From the NCBI GenBank assembly GCA_013407085.1, contig JACCGJ010006066.1:62001-126000 (forward strand): DNA of 64,000 bases, written 5' to 3'. Shown one piece after another: positions 32,440 to 43,692 of this stretch (its first letter is position 1; the number at the start of each line of letters is the position of its first letter). Source of the stretch: Atriophallophorus winterbourni (taxonomy: Eukaryota > Platyhelminthes > Trematoda > Plagiorchiida > Microphallidae). The position numbers and the translations under genes were made by a program. Under the pieces are notes generated by a model that was not told the DNA's origin, ran no database searches, and worked only from the letters and a program-made list of their open reading frames with translations.

Positions 32440-35084
32440 CACATACCAGCTTTAATTGCGGATAGGTTTAGCGCCGTAAGAAGTGATCGACCTCTGGATA
32501 AGCTAGCAGGAGGGGCGTTGCTCCTTATTGATAACGCTATTCCCTTCGAGAAAAGTATTTCTTTTTCTACAACGAATGTGCAGATATTATCTGCCTTGCT
32601 CATGCATGGATGCACGCGCATAGTTGTAAGCTGCGTCTACCGTAGTCCGAGCACTAATTTGGAAGAAGATGCTCTTTTGCAAATTAAGCTCTCGTCTCTT
32701 TTAGCCGTAGCACCACGTGTTGTAATCTTCGCCGATTTTAATCTACCCGAAATAAACTGGGAGTACCAAACCTCACATGCCTCAGGAGTCGCGAACAATT
32801 TTCTGGACTGGCTACACTCCCATGCACTTTACCAACACGTAAACAAACCAACTAGATTCCGAGAGGGTCAGTCTCCGTCTATTTTTGACCTAGTTATTTC
32901 AACTTCTGGAACGGTATACAAAATTTGGTCTTACTGCTACCACTAGGAAAGAGCGACCACGTAGTGTTAGCCTGCAAGTTACTTCTGTCATTTGGTAAAC
33001 CCCCGCTTAAGATGTCTCGAAGCTTCCATAGGATCTACCATGCTTCCCTATTACAGGCAGCCGCGCTACTCCCATGGCAAAACATTGACCATGTGGATGG
33101 GATGTGGGGGCAAATCAAGAAAAACATCCTTCAACTTCAGGATCGATTCGCTCCTCTCTTACCCGTTCGCAAAAAAGGTAAACCTCAATGGTGGTCAGTT
33201 TCAGTTTCCCGTAGCGTACGTCACCGCGACGCAAAATGGAGGCGTTATAAGCTTACTTTCTCATGTGGGACCCGGGCCCGTTACAAAGAAGCGCGAAACA
33301 TAGCTGTTTCCAAGATACGTGCAGCAAAGATATCTTTCGAAATGGGACTCGCTCAAGAGGCCCATACTCATCCGAAACGTTACTACAGCTACGTTAAATC
33401 TAAAGGGTGAACACGAAAAGGTGTAGGTAGCTTGAGAAGTGTTGATGGCTCAGCCGTTATTGCAAGCACTAAAAAAGCTCAATTGTTTTCCTCGCATTTT
33501 CAAGGAGTACAACGCCGAGATTATAACTAGAACGTCTCTGCTCCATCACTTTAATGGGTACTCGCTGATCGCCCCCTTTGCACTGACCTTACATTCGAGG
33601 TACACAATGTCGAGAATATATTGGCCAGCCTAGCTTACAACAAGTCGGCAGGGCCCGATAGCATCCATCCACGAATGATCAGACTGCTAGCGCCTATATT
33701 AGCTGTGCCGATCACAGAACTTTTCACATCATCCCTCAGTCAGGGTACCCTTCCTTTGGACTGGAGAACAGCCGTTGTAGTGCCTATCCATAAGGGAGGA
33801 GCTTCCTCGGCGGTCAAAAATTACCGCCCAGTTAGCCTCACTAGTGTACTATGTAAGGTTATGGAAAGATTGATCCGCGATAAAATATGTGGATATCTAA
33901 CCAAACACTCTCTTTTGAATGGCGCACAACACGGCTTCCTAGAAGGTAGGTCATGTCTTACAAATTTGTTGAGCTTTCTAAACGAGGTTACTAAGAGGAT
34001 GGATGATGGTATTGCTGTAGAAGTCTTCTATCTCGACTTTAGTAAGGCTTTTGATTCAGTCAACCATAGGCTCTTGCTTCTCAAACTCTCAGCCATAGGA
34101 GTATCAGGGAACCTTCTGAGCTGGATTCGAGCATTCCTTAGCGACCGTTCCTTTACTGTCAGGGTAGATGATACTTACTCCGCAAGTGCGCATGTAACGA
34201 GTGGGGTTTTCCAGGGCTCAGTCTTGGGGCCGTTGCTGTTCCTCATCTTCATTGATGATCTAGCCAGCCAACTGCGCTCACTCTGTTATATGTTTGCTGA
34301 CGACGTTAAAATTGTCGGTAGGTCGGATAACTCCGATCTGATAAGTGATGTGGAAGCTGTAACAGCATGGGCGGGTAAGTGGGACCTTCCCCTTAAACTA
34401 GATAAGAGTCACTTGCTCTCTACACTGGCAGGCAACATGATTGTGTCTACGCCCTCAGCTCACACGGAGTTCCGTAGGGTAAAGTCTACGAAGGACCTGG
34501 GAATCGTAGTCTCCGCAAACTTTAGTTGGGCTGACCAATGTGCTGCTGCAGCTCGAAGGGCCAGGAGGGAACTCTCTCGACTACGTTCAGCCCTCACTTG
34601 CAGAAAAGCCTAGGTGCTATTGCCCCTCTACAAGGCAATAGTAAGGCCACATTTAGAATACTGTATTCAGGCTTGGAAGCCTCATTACCAGAAGGATATA
34701 GTGCAGCTAGAAAAGGTACAGAAGCTGGCCACTCGCATGATCGAGGGGTTAGCATACACCAATTATGAAAATCGTCTTTTAACACTAGGACTTTTCTCAC
34801 TTAGGTGGAGGCAACTTAGGGTGGATCTTATACAGACCTTTAAGGTTGTCAAAGGATTAAGTTGTCTCGAATTCGATGACCTCTTTCGGTTCTCTCCTTT
34901 GGTTGGTACACGAGGGCACAGTCTTAAGCTAAGTAAACAGCACACCAGGCACTTCTTTGGTATTCGTGTAGTTAATGCGTGGAACTCACTTCCCGCAGAA
35001 CTAATCATGGCAACTCCAGTAATTGCGTTCAAACATGGGCTAGACGAACGGCGGCAGGTGCTCTTCCCGGAGCATTACACTTAA
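32440..35084 (+). pseudogene. LINE-A copy b ORF2 (endonuclease + RT), several stops and frameshifts
   Basis: Endonuclease motifs are GGALLLIDNAIPF, VIFADFNLPEINW and PLGKSDHVVLACK. A frameshift lies near 32925, a TGA at 33408-33410 and another frameshift near 33600. RT spans 33621-34613: NYRPVSLTSVLCKVMERL, QHGFLEGRSC, FYLDFSKAFDSVNHR, then SGVFQGSVLGPLLFLIFIDD (P of PQG changed to F) and MFADDVKIVGRS. TAG at 34611-34613 interrupts. The C-terminus follows in the same frame (IVRPHLEYCIQAWKPHYQ, TRGHSLKLSK, VVNAWNSLPAELI). The TGA and TAG are shared with copy c at 38438 and 40020. Confidence 0.88.
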
Positions 35085-35430
35085 GACTAAATCTCTCATT
35101 TTGATGATAAAAAAACACGAAAATATTCGGAAAACATTTTGGAACACAAAAGAGAGTTTCTTTTTCATTTTTTCGCATTTGTGGACATAAACTGCTGTCT
35201 ATCGTCTTTTCATTCGATTGGACATGCAACAAGCATAACTCTCTCACCTTTCGGTGATGAGACATCTCCAATCTTCCATTCACAGTTACACACGCCTGTG
35301 TTACTTACGAATCAATCCTGGTAGTGGTGGGTGTTTTCAAGCACACCTCCGAAAGAATCTGGGCACTCGTTCCGACTTGGTCGACTATCGCCCTGTGATA
35401 CAGATACTGATACTGATACTACTTGAATGT
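32440..35430 (+). mobile_element. LINE-A copy b, part 2 (ORF2 and 3' end)
   Basis: ORF2 continues here after the BEL insertion and runs to TAA at 35082-35084, then a 3' UTR ending in GATACT-type tandem units (35396-35424). This tail differs from the TGAAC tail of copies a and d, so copies b and c form a separate subfamily. Confidence 0.88.
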
Positions 35431-35718
35431 ATTCGTTCGTGAGCTTAATTTTGTGTATCTTTATTTGGCCGTTTGCGTGCTATTTGAATTCGTAATCGTT
35501 GGTGGTCATTGTTGCTGTTGAATATTCTTGTTTTTGGATTCAGTACGAAGCGGAATGATTGAGGTTTGCTATTTTTATTGTATAATTATTTTGCTTCAAT
35601 AGTACCGTACTCATCTCACGTATTGTCTTGTCAATATTTTGGTGGGCTTGGACGCGTCACTCAACCGTTGGATAGACACGTTTGTGTTTATATCGTGACT
35701 GAAATCTTTGACGTTGAA
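35431..35718. other. Interval between LINE-A copy b and the Gypsy remnant
   Basis: No coding or known repeat is recognised in these about 290 bp. It could be the remains of the Gypsy element's 3' side or older flanking DNA. Confidence 0.4.
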
Positions 35719-36918
35719 CTAGATTTTCCCCGGACCGTTTTGTCGGTTACACAGGTATTCATGGAACCTTTTGACACCAAAAATGACAGCTAAAGCTTCT
35801 TCATCTAATTGGGAGTAATTCCTTTTGGTGGGGTTGAGTGTACGTGAAGCATAAACGACAGGTTCATTAATTCCTTGGGCATCCGGTTGAGTGAGTACTG
35901 CGCCAACACCATATGGAGATGCGTCGCAGAACAATATTATAGGAGACGATGGTTGGAAATGCGCCAGCACGCAAGATATTGTTAATAAATGTTTAATCCG
36001 TTTAAAAGCGGTAGATTCCGTTTCTCCCCAAGTCCACTTCGTTTCCTTGCGAAGTAATTTGTTCAGAGGAGCCAAAATTGTAACAACATGAGGTATGAAT
36101 CTGACGTAGTGGTGGATCATTCCCAGGAAGGACCGCGGTTGTGAACGGTTCATCGAATTAGGGGCTTCCAAAATGAGGCGTGTTTTTCTGGAATTGGACG
36201 TATTCCATTTGCATCGATGCGGAAACCAAGATATTCCACGTGATTGGAAAGAAAACTGCGTTTCTCCAACTTGAGCCGAAGTCCAATTTGCAACGACCGC
36301 GAGAAGAGTTTCTCCAGCGTGTGTAAATGTTCCTGGTAGGTCATCCCCGTGACCAGAATATCATCCAGATATGCCACTGTGTGTGTTATATCTTTAATGT
36401 ACATTTTTTATCGTTCGTTGGAAAATGACAGGGGCGGAATTTATACCAAATGGTAATCTGTTGAATTGAAAAAGACCTTTGTGGGTGGCGATTGTCCTTA
36501 CGACTTTAGATTCATCATCCAGTTCTAGCTCTTGATACGCATGAGTCAGATCTATCTAGCTAAAGAATTTTCCACCACCTAGATTTGCAAAAATATCTTC
36601 AATTTTCGGTATGGGATAGGTCTCTGCGGGTAGGACAGAGTTGACCGTAATCTTGTAGTCCCCACAAATTCTCACGGATCCATCACTCTTTAGTACCGGT
36701 ACAATTGGCGTTGCTCATTTGGAAAATCTTATTGACTCGATTACTCCTTCGTCAAGTGAGCGCTGCAATTCTCTCTTCACCTCTGACCGCAGTCTGTATG
36801 TAAGGGATCTAGCCTTATAAAATTTTGGTTCGGCAGTCGCTGCACCCGGTAACGTCACACGAACACCCTTCAGTTTCCCATTATCCAAGTCGGCGAACAA
36901 AGGTTCATACTGCTTCAA
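35719..36918 (-). pseudogene. Gypsy reverse transcriptase and RNase H, broken
   Basis: On the minus strand the RT starts at about 36918 (LFADLDNGKLKG, YRLRSEVKRELQRSLDEGVI). It continues in a shifted frame with PIVPVLKSDGSVRICGDYK and FFS-stop-IDLTHAYQ (TAG at 36558-36556). It carries on through LFQFNRLPFGINSAP, then AYLDDILVTG (YLDD near 36371) and VEYLGFRIDANGIRPIPEK. RNase H (36171-35719) has FLGMIHHYVRFIP, ILFCDASPYGVGAVL and YSQLDEEALAVIFGVKRFHE. It ends abruptly after the third RNase H block, so the tether and integrase are missing. Confidence 0.85.
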
Positions 36919-36935
36919 TAGCGTTTGAATGTCAG

Positions 36936-37253
36936 TTAGAGCTTCATTATTGTAAACTTTAGGAACGGGTACTTTCTGCAGTCAATCACGACCAATAGAT
37001 TTATACCAGTGCCAGTAGTTACGTATAACTTCAAACTGTGCTTCTTGTTTGCATGATCTAGTTCGACTTCGGCACAACCCAAAAGATCGAGATTATCCCC
37101 AGTGTAGGTTTTTAGTCGAAGATGCGGTAATCTCAATGCGCTGATTGAATTTCTACCGAATGCTTTCTCCCACGAGCTCCTGCTGCACAGCGTAACCGCG
37201 GAACCAGTGTTCAGCTCGAATGGTATGTATTGGCCATTGATTCTAAGCTCCAA
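36936..37253 (-). pseudogene. Gypsy aspartic protease, active-site Asp changed to Asn
   Basis: The frame reads INGQYIPFELNTGSAVTLCS, then LGCAEVELDHANKKHSLKLY, the start and flap side of a retropepsin. The catalytic D-T-G triad reads N-T-G: the codon at 37211-37209 is AAC, one G-to-A change from GAC. The enzyme would be dead regardless of frame integrity. It lies directly downstream of gag in the gag-pol order. Confidence 0.8.
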
Positions 37254-37335
37254 CTTTATCGGTGAAACAAGATTATCACTAACATCTGTAAAATGAAAAC
37301 ATCCTATTCAGACTGCAATTCAGTGTACTGCGTTC

Positions 37336-38109
37336 TTACAGGGTGTGACTGAGTTTGAAATTTTGAGCGGCACACCCTCGCGAGATGTTCTTGTTTCCCA
37401 TAGTTATGGCAAATCGCGTCGCGATGAGGACATTCCGTACGATTCTTATGCTGATAACGCATCGATAACACCGAAACCCCATAGGATTCGGTGCTCGTGG
37501 ACTCTGAATCCTTACCTTGTCCACTTCAGCCGTACTTGTATTAGTGGTGCTGGGTATGTTCATCTGGTTTGGCCTCAGTTGGCAATGCTGTAGCAGTTCG
37601 GCGTTCTTATCCGCAGCTTCTATGCCAGTGGCAATATTATAAGCAGACTCCAGTGACAACTCATGTTCTGCCAGTAGTCTTCTCTCAATACGAGGTTCTC
37701 TGATTCCCACAACCAATCGATCTCTCATCATGTCATCCCGAGCTGTTCCAAATGCACAAAATTCAGTCAGTCGCCTCAGGTCAGCCACAAAATTTGCAGC
37801 AGATTCTCCTTCAGACTGAACGCGGGTGTTAAACTTGAATTGTTGCACAATCACTAATGGCCTCGGATTGTAGTGTGAGCCGATCGTTCGAACAATAAAA
37901 TCATAGGATTTGGAAGACGGTAAATCGAGACTCACCAAACTGCGAATAAGTTCGTAGGTCTTGGAACCAATAACACTAAGCAGGGTGTTGACCTTCTTTT
38001 GATTATTCGTAATGTCGTTTGCAGCGAAATAACAATTAATCCGTTCGATGTAAACATCCCATGTAGACAGACTTTCAGAATATTCCTCGATTTTTCCGAC
38101 ACAATTCAT
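37336..38109 (-). pseudogene. Gypsy gag (capsid-like and zinc knuckles), frameshifted
   Basis: ATG is at 38109. The first about 200 residues are a retrotransposon gag/capsid fold: WDVYIERINCYFAANDI, LLSVIGSKTYELIRSL, QRFKF-like VVQQFKFNTRVQSEGESAA, FVADLRRLTEFCAFG and LRDRLVVGI-like MRDRLVVGIREPRI. Near 37470 a one-base shift moves the nucleocapsid out of frame. In the neighbouring frame two CCHC knuckles are visible (ending TEC, and CHNYGKQEHLARVC). Gag would package the element's RNA. It is not functional here. Confidence 0.85.
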
Positions 38110-38110
38110 C

Positions 38111-38340
38111 GTATGATAGCAATTAATTTAGGTACTCCACCAATTTTTATAACCAGACAGTCACAGAAATATGTAATATGTAAACGCAGCCTTCTCGGTC
38201 TGCTCGACTCGTAGTCAAACGTAAAAGTGGGTCAACAATGTAAAACTCACATGATGTGCACACCCACAAATCGATACATGTCCGCGGGCGAATGAGCGCC
38301 GTCACGTGATGTCAGTGAGACAGACACACGCACACGACAC
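38111..38340. other. Short interval upstream of Gypsy gag
   Basis: It contains CA-rich sequence (38315-38340, CACACGCACACGACAC) and no gene. It might include the Gypsy leader, but no LTR or clear primer-binding site could be recognised. LINE-A copy c starts abruptly at about 38341. Confidence 0.4.
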
Positions 38341-38468
38341 CAAGATACGTGCAGCAAAGATATCTTTCGAAATGGGACTCGCTCAAGAGGCCCATACTCA
38401 TCCGAAACGTTACTACAGCTACGTTAAATCTAAAGGGTGAACACGAAAAGGTGTAGGTAGCTTGAGAA

Positions 38469-40340
38469 GTGTTGATGGCTCAGCCGTTATTGCAAGCACT
38501 AAAAAAGCTCAATTGTTTTCCTCGCATTTTCAAGGAGTACAACGCCGAGATTATAACTAGAACGTCTCTGCTCCATCACTTTAATGGGTACTCGCTGATC
38601 GCCCCCTTTGCACTGACCTTACTTTCGAGGTACACAATGTCGAGAATATATTGGCCAGCCTAGCTTACAACAAGTCGGCAGGGCCCGATAGAAACCATCC
38701 ACGAATGATCAGACTGCTAGCGCCTATATTAACTGTGCCGATCACAGAACGTTTCACATCATCCCTCAGTCAGGGTACCCTTCCTTTGGACTGGAGAACA
38801 GCCGTTGTAGTGCCTATCCATAAGGGAGGAGCTTCCTCGGCGGTCAAAAATTACCGCCCAGTTAGCCTCACTAGTGTACTATGTAAGGTTATGGAAAGAT
38901 TGATCCGCGATAAAATATGTGGATATCTAACCAAACACTCTCTTTTGAATGGCGCACAACACGGCTTCCTAGAAGGTAGGTCATGTCTTACAAATTTGTT
39001 GAGCTTTCTAAACGAGGTTACTAAGAGGATGGATGATGGTATTGCTGTAGAACTATTCTATCTCGACTTCAGTAAGGCTTTTGATTCAGTCAACCATAGG
39101 CTCTTGCTTCTCAAACTCTCATCCATAGGAGTATCAGGAAAAATTCGGAGCGGGATTCGAGCATTCCTTAGCGACCGTTCCTTTTAATGGGAAAAGACGT
39201 TTATTTTCCTTAAAAACTCAATATCTTTGAAGATATTACGACTCTATATTGACACTATGTCAACATAGATTTGAATTATTTGGCGCGAAAAACATGATTT
39301 TAATTTGATAATATTCGCCCTTTATTCTGATTGGTCCATCGAGTCCTTGACACGGTTTTAATGTGCTATTTTCCAAGGTCATTTCCTTTTACATTCTCAG
39401 CCTATATATATGGATGATTAAACCATGTTTGTTATTATTTGAAGTGAGCTGCCATACGAACTTCTCTGAAGCCTTGGTCTTCTCTCTCAATAGTCGGTTG
39501 GGCAATATCGTGGGAAGCATATCCGGTGCATTATTAGCTCCATATCAAGAACGTAACACCCTTACTGTCGGGGTAGATGATACTGACTCCGCAAGTGCGT
39601 ATGTAACGAGTGGGGTTCCCCAGGGCTCAGTCTTGGGGCCGTTGCTGTTCCTTATTTTTATTGATGATCTAGCCAACCAACTGCGCTCACCCTGTTATAT
39701 GTTTGCTGACGACGTTGAAATTTTCGGTAGGTCGGATAACTCCGATCTGATAAGTGATGTGGAAGCTGTAACAGCATGGGCGGGTAAGTGGGACCTTCCC
39801 CTTAAACTAGATAAGAGTCACTTGCTCTCTACACTGGCAGGCAACATGATTGTGTCTACGCCCTCAGCTCACACGGAGTTCCGTAGGGTAAAGTCTACGA
39901 AGGACCTAGGAATCGTAGTCTCCGCAAACTTTAGGTGGGCTGACCAATGTGCTGCTGCAGCTCGAAGGGCCAGGAGGGAACTCTCTCGACTACGTTCAGC
40001 CCTCACTTGCAGAAAAGCCTAGGTGCTATTGCTCCTCTACAAGGCAATATTAAGGGTACATTTAGAATACTGTATCCAGGCTTGGGAGCCTTATTACCAG
40101 AAGGATATAGTGCAGCTAGAAAAGGTACAGAAGCTGGTCACTCGCATGATCGAGGGGTTAGCATACACCAATTATGAAAATCGTCTATTAACACTAGGAC
40201 TTTTCTCACTTAGGAGGAGGCAACTTAGGGAGGATCTTATAGAGACCTTTAAGGTTGTCAAAGGATTAAGTTGTCTCGAATTCGATGATTTCTTTCGTTT
40301 CCTCCTCTGGTTGGTACGCGAGGGCACAGTTTTGAGCTAA
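38469..40340 (+). pseudogene. LINE-A copy c ORF2 (RT region), interrupted
   Basis: RT motifs are NYRPVSLTSVLCKVMERL, QHGFLEGRSCLTNLLSF and FYLDFSKAFDSVNHR (38651-39187). After the insert come TSGVPQGSVLGPLLFLIFID and MFADDVEIFGRS (39560-40022), where the base after FADD differs from copy b. The TAG at 40020 is followed by LRVHLEYCIQAWEPYYQKD (40023-40340). The copy keeps PQG where copy b has FQG. It ends early by frameshift near 40310. No active product is possible. Confidence 0.85.
39185..39556. mobile_element. Unidentified insert of about 370 bp inside LINE-A copy c
   Basis: Copy b reads straight through this point (34158-34162), so about 370 bp were added in copy c. The insert contains TGGGAAAAGACG near its left edge, AACGTAACA near its right edge, and an AT-rich TATATATATGG stretch (39402-39412). 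These would fit a solo LTR, but no clean target duplication is visible and it matches no other sequence in the window. The reading after it (39557 on) is undamaged LINE-A. Confidence 0.6.
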
Positions 40341-40885
40341 TTAATCAGCACACCAGGCTTGAACTCAGTTCAGTTTAGTTCAGTTCAGTTTGCACAGGAC
40401 AGTATGTGGCTAATGAGCCAATCGAGCGTCCAGAATTTCTTTCGGTGGAAAGCTGCAGAGAAGCAACCACCACTGCCGAAGCGTTTTTCTTATTGTGATT
40501 TTGATATCCTCGACGATCGTTCCGCCAAGGGATAATCCAATCGAGCGTCCAGAATTTCCGTCTGTGGAAAGCTTCAAAGGAGCGCCCACCACTGCCAAAT
40601 TTGGTTCATTTTCCTCTGGTATCCTCGTCGTATGCGAAGGTACGTCCGATGTTTTTCAAGCCGTCCTTTGGTCCCAGAATTTGTAGCTGCGACTGAGAAA
40701 AACGGAAAGGGTTTCTCTTCACCAAGCCGGTGAGAGGTTAGCTATGGAAAATTGGTGCGTACATTTAAAACATGACATTTAAAACGAGGCATTATATAAC
40801 AGGATTTTTTTAAATTGTGGTCAAGACCATATAATTTCAAAATGAACAAAAAATGGACAATTCTGACAACAGACAACAGGCATAT

Positions 40886-43692
40886 TCACGGGAAAAAGTC
40901 TGGAAAAAGCCCAAGCCACAAGGCATCTATAACCCTTTTGAATGCACCTATTGATGTGCAAGCTATTAGTTCCTCAGGCAGCTTGTTCCAGAAGCTTACC
41001 ACTCTCTCACTGAAAAAATGTTGCCTAAGATTCAGATGGCTGTAGTTTTTCGTGAGCTTCAATGTATGTCCTCTAGTTGAGGGGTTGATTGCTCGAGAGA
41101 ACAGGATTTGACAGCCCTCGTCGCCTAACCCTTTGGGATTTTGGAAGTTTCTATGAGGTCACCCCGTAGACGCCGACGCCGAAGGGAGAAGAGACCTAAA
41201 GAAATTAGACATTCTTCGTAAGGTTTCCCAAACATACCTTCAACCATTTTGATAGCCAGTCGTTGGACTCTTTCTAATAGTAATATGTCCTTTTGAAAGA
41301 AGGGACTCCAGGCTTGCACGCAGTATTCTAAATGCGGCCTGACAATCGCCGTATATAAAGGGATAAACACTTCCGGCGTTCTATATGTCAGAACCGATTT
41401 TAGCCTAAAGAGTTCTCCTCTAGCTCGTTATGCAGCGGTGGCACACTGCGCAGCCCATTTAAAGTCCGGTGTTACGACTATACCCAAATCCTTAATCCTC
41501 TGAATAGATTGAAAGTCGATCCTACCGTTATTCGCAGTTACTGTAATTCTGTCGACTGCTGCAGACAACAGATGACATTTACTATAGTTCAGAGGAAGAT
41601 CCCAATCCTGCGACCATTTAATGACCTTTTCAATATCTCTCAACAAATCACCATGATCACTGGATCCGGTGAATTTGACATCATCAGCGAACATGTAGCA
41701 GGGACATGACAACTGCGATGCCAGATCATCGATGAAGATCAGAAAGAGTATTGGGCCTAATACTGAACCTTGTGGGACCCAACTGGTAACTGTTGCAAAT
41801 TCAGAGGTAGTATCGCCCAGACGGACCTGGAAGGATCTATCACGAAGAAAACTGGTTATCCAGTCGTGAAGCTTACCAGATATGCCTTTGGCCGAGAGCT
41901 TCATCCCTAGGAACCTGTGACTAACCGAGTCGAACGCCTTACTAAAGTCTAAGTAAAAGACCTCTACCCGTCCGCCTTCATCCAGTGTCTTAGAAACTCG
42001 ATCTAAAAAGCATAAAAGATTTGAGAGACACGACCTTCCTTTGAGAAAGCCATGTTGAACCGTGCTTAATGATGAATTGTGCACGAGGTGGCTGCACAAT
42101 CGATCCCTGATAAGTCTCTCCAAGGTTTTACATAAAACACTAGTCAAGCTTACCGGTCGGAAATTCTTAACTATGTTTGCGCAACCTCCCTTTGGAATGG
42201 GTACGACAATGGCTTTCTTCCAGTCATCTGGTAGTATGCCTTTGCAGAACGATTCGTTATATAACTCACATAGAGGCCCTGCTAGTACCGTAGATATTTC
42301 CTTTACAATTTTAGGATGCACATCGTCAGGTCCGGCGGATTTATTTCCGTCTAGATTCTTTAGGACACGTGCGACATCATCCGTGCAAAAAACTACTTCG
42401 CTTAGTGAGGCACCCATTTCCGTATTAAGAGTTGGGACTGAGTGAATCGCATCCCCGCCATCCATTCTATGTACGCTTCGAAAATAATCCAGCAAAGCTG
42501 CTGCCTTTTCGGGGTCAGAATTGGCTTTCTGGCCATTGTCTAATATTAGGGTACCTATGTGCTCCCTTGTCTTACCCTTAGACTGAACATAACTATAATA
42601 CTTCTTGGGGTACTTTTTAGCAGACTTCGCCAGGTAAGTTTCGTAGCATCGCTTAAGCTTCCGTTGTAGCTTTACTGTGTTGTTCCTCGAAGCCTTATAG
42701 CACGACCAATTTCTATAGGTTGGCAAGGCTGTGTATCTCCGCCAGTGTCTGTCGCGCCTAATAATGTTGCGTCGCACCGCAGGAGTCCACCAAGGTGGCT
42801 TGTTCTTTAGCCGTATAGGTCGAAAAGGACAGTAAAGGTCTTGAAGACTTAAAATATTGCGCTTAATAACCGACCATTTACTTTCGATGTCATTGGTTTC
42901 AGAGAACCAGTCACATCGTAAAGCGGAAAGCCGTACAGCATTCCAGTCAACTCGATTTAGATTACGCCTGTATTTGACTGGTGGCTTATGAAAACAGAGA
43001 ATTGCCTGGAATATTATGGTAACATGGTCACTTTTCCCTAAAGGTGAGTCGTAAGAGAGGTTTTGAACATCTTTAGGACCTTTAGACAAAAGTAGGTCCA
43101 GTGTAGATGGTGAATGTCCATCTCTGTACCCAGTTTTCTCACTTACGTGCTGATGAAGCGCACTGGAGTGCATCCAATCGAGATATACCTGGGAAATTCT
43201 ATCACAGGTTGTCTGAGTGTCCCAGTAAATACCCGGTAAGTTGAAGTCACCTATTAAATAGACTCGTGGGGCAGTTTTGAGCAACCTGGTGAGAAGTTCC
43301 CTAAGTTCCTCGTCCTACTCCTCAGAAGCGCCGGATGCCCTGTATAAGCAGCCTAACGCAAAAGGAAGCTTACCGTCTGTGACGATTGTCGAGACCAGCT
43401 GGATGCCGAAGGTGGCCATTTTGATGCCAGAGTCTTGGTATTTAATACCATGTTGTAGTAGTATTATAGCTCCTCCTCCGCGTCTACCATCTGGTCTATC
43501 CGATCTGATGGCTGTATATGTCGAGAGAAGATCAACTGGAATAATGTCTGCATCTTGAAGCCAGGTCTCTGATATACCTAGGATCCTAGATTTACTACTG
43601 GAGGCTTTCTGCATTAATTCCAGCCATTTACTACGCACGCTGCAAACATTTGTGCATAGTATGCTCACAGCATTTCGATGTACTCCGCCCAA
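40886..43692 (-). pseudogene. LINE-A copy d ORF2, nearly intact endonuclease + RT
   Basis: The frame is continuous except for TAG (43317-43315), TAA (41430-41428) and a one-base shift near 41130. Endonuclease motifs are ILGISETWLQDAD, RRGGGAIILLQHG, VYLIGDFNLPGIYW and PLGKSDHVTIIFQ. RT motifs are NFRPVSLTSVLCKTLERL, QHGFLKGRSC, FYLDFSKAFDSVSHRF, then TSWVPQGSVLGPILFLIFID (usual G replaced by W) and MFADDVKFTGSSD. The C-terminus is VRPHLEYCVQAWSPFFQKD, then TRGHTLKLTKN and VVSFWNKLPEEL in the shifted frame, ending at about 40886. It overlaps ORF1 slightly, as in copy a. Confidence 0.88.

Larger units (their letters stand above)
35719..38110 (-). mobile_element. Ty3/Gypsy LTR retrotransposon remnant (gag, PR, RT, RNase H)
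   Basis: Read on the minus strand the order is gag, protease, RT, RNase H, which is Ty3/Gypsy order. The element lacks integrase and shows no LTR that I can find on either side. It lies between LINE-A copies b and c. Frame breaks in every domain indicate that it is older than the BEL element. Confidence 0.88.
38341..40360 (+). mobile_element. LINE-A copy c, part 1 (5'-truncated ORF2)
   Basis: It begins inside ORF2 at the point corresponding to 33313 of copy b and stays highly similar. It includes the shared TGA (38438-38440) and TAG (40020-40022). A foreign segment interrupts it at 39185-39556, and the opposite-strand LINE-A copy d at 40361. The 3' end continues at 44979. Confidence 0.87.

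Noticed and set aside
42062..42445. Plus-strand open frame opposite LINE-A copy d ORF2
   Set aside because: It is the antisense of RT coding sequence, with no similarity of its own.
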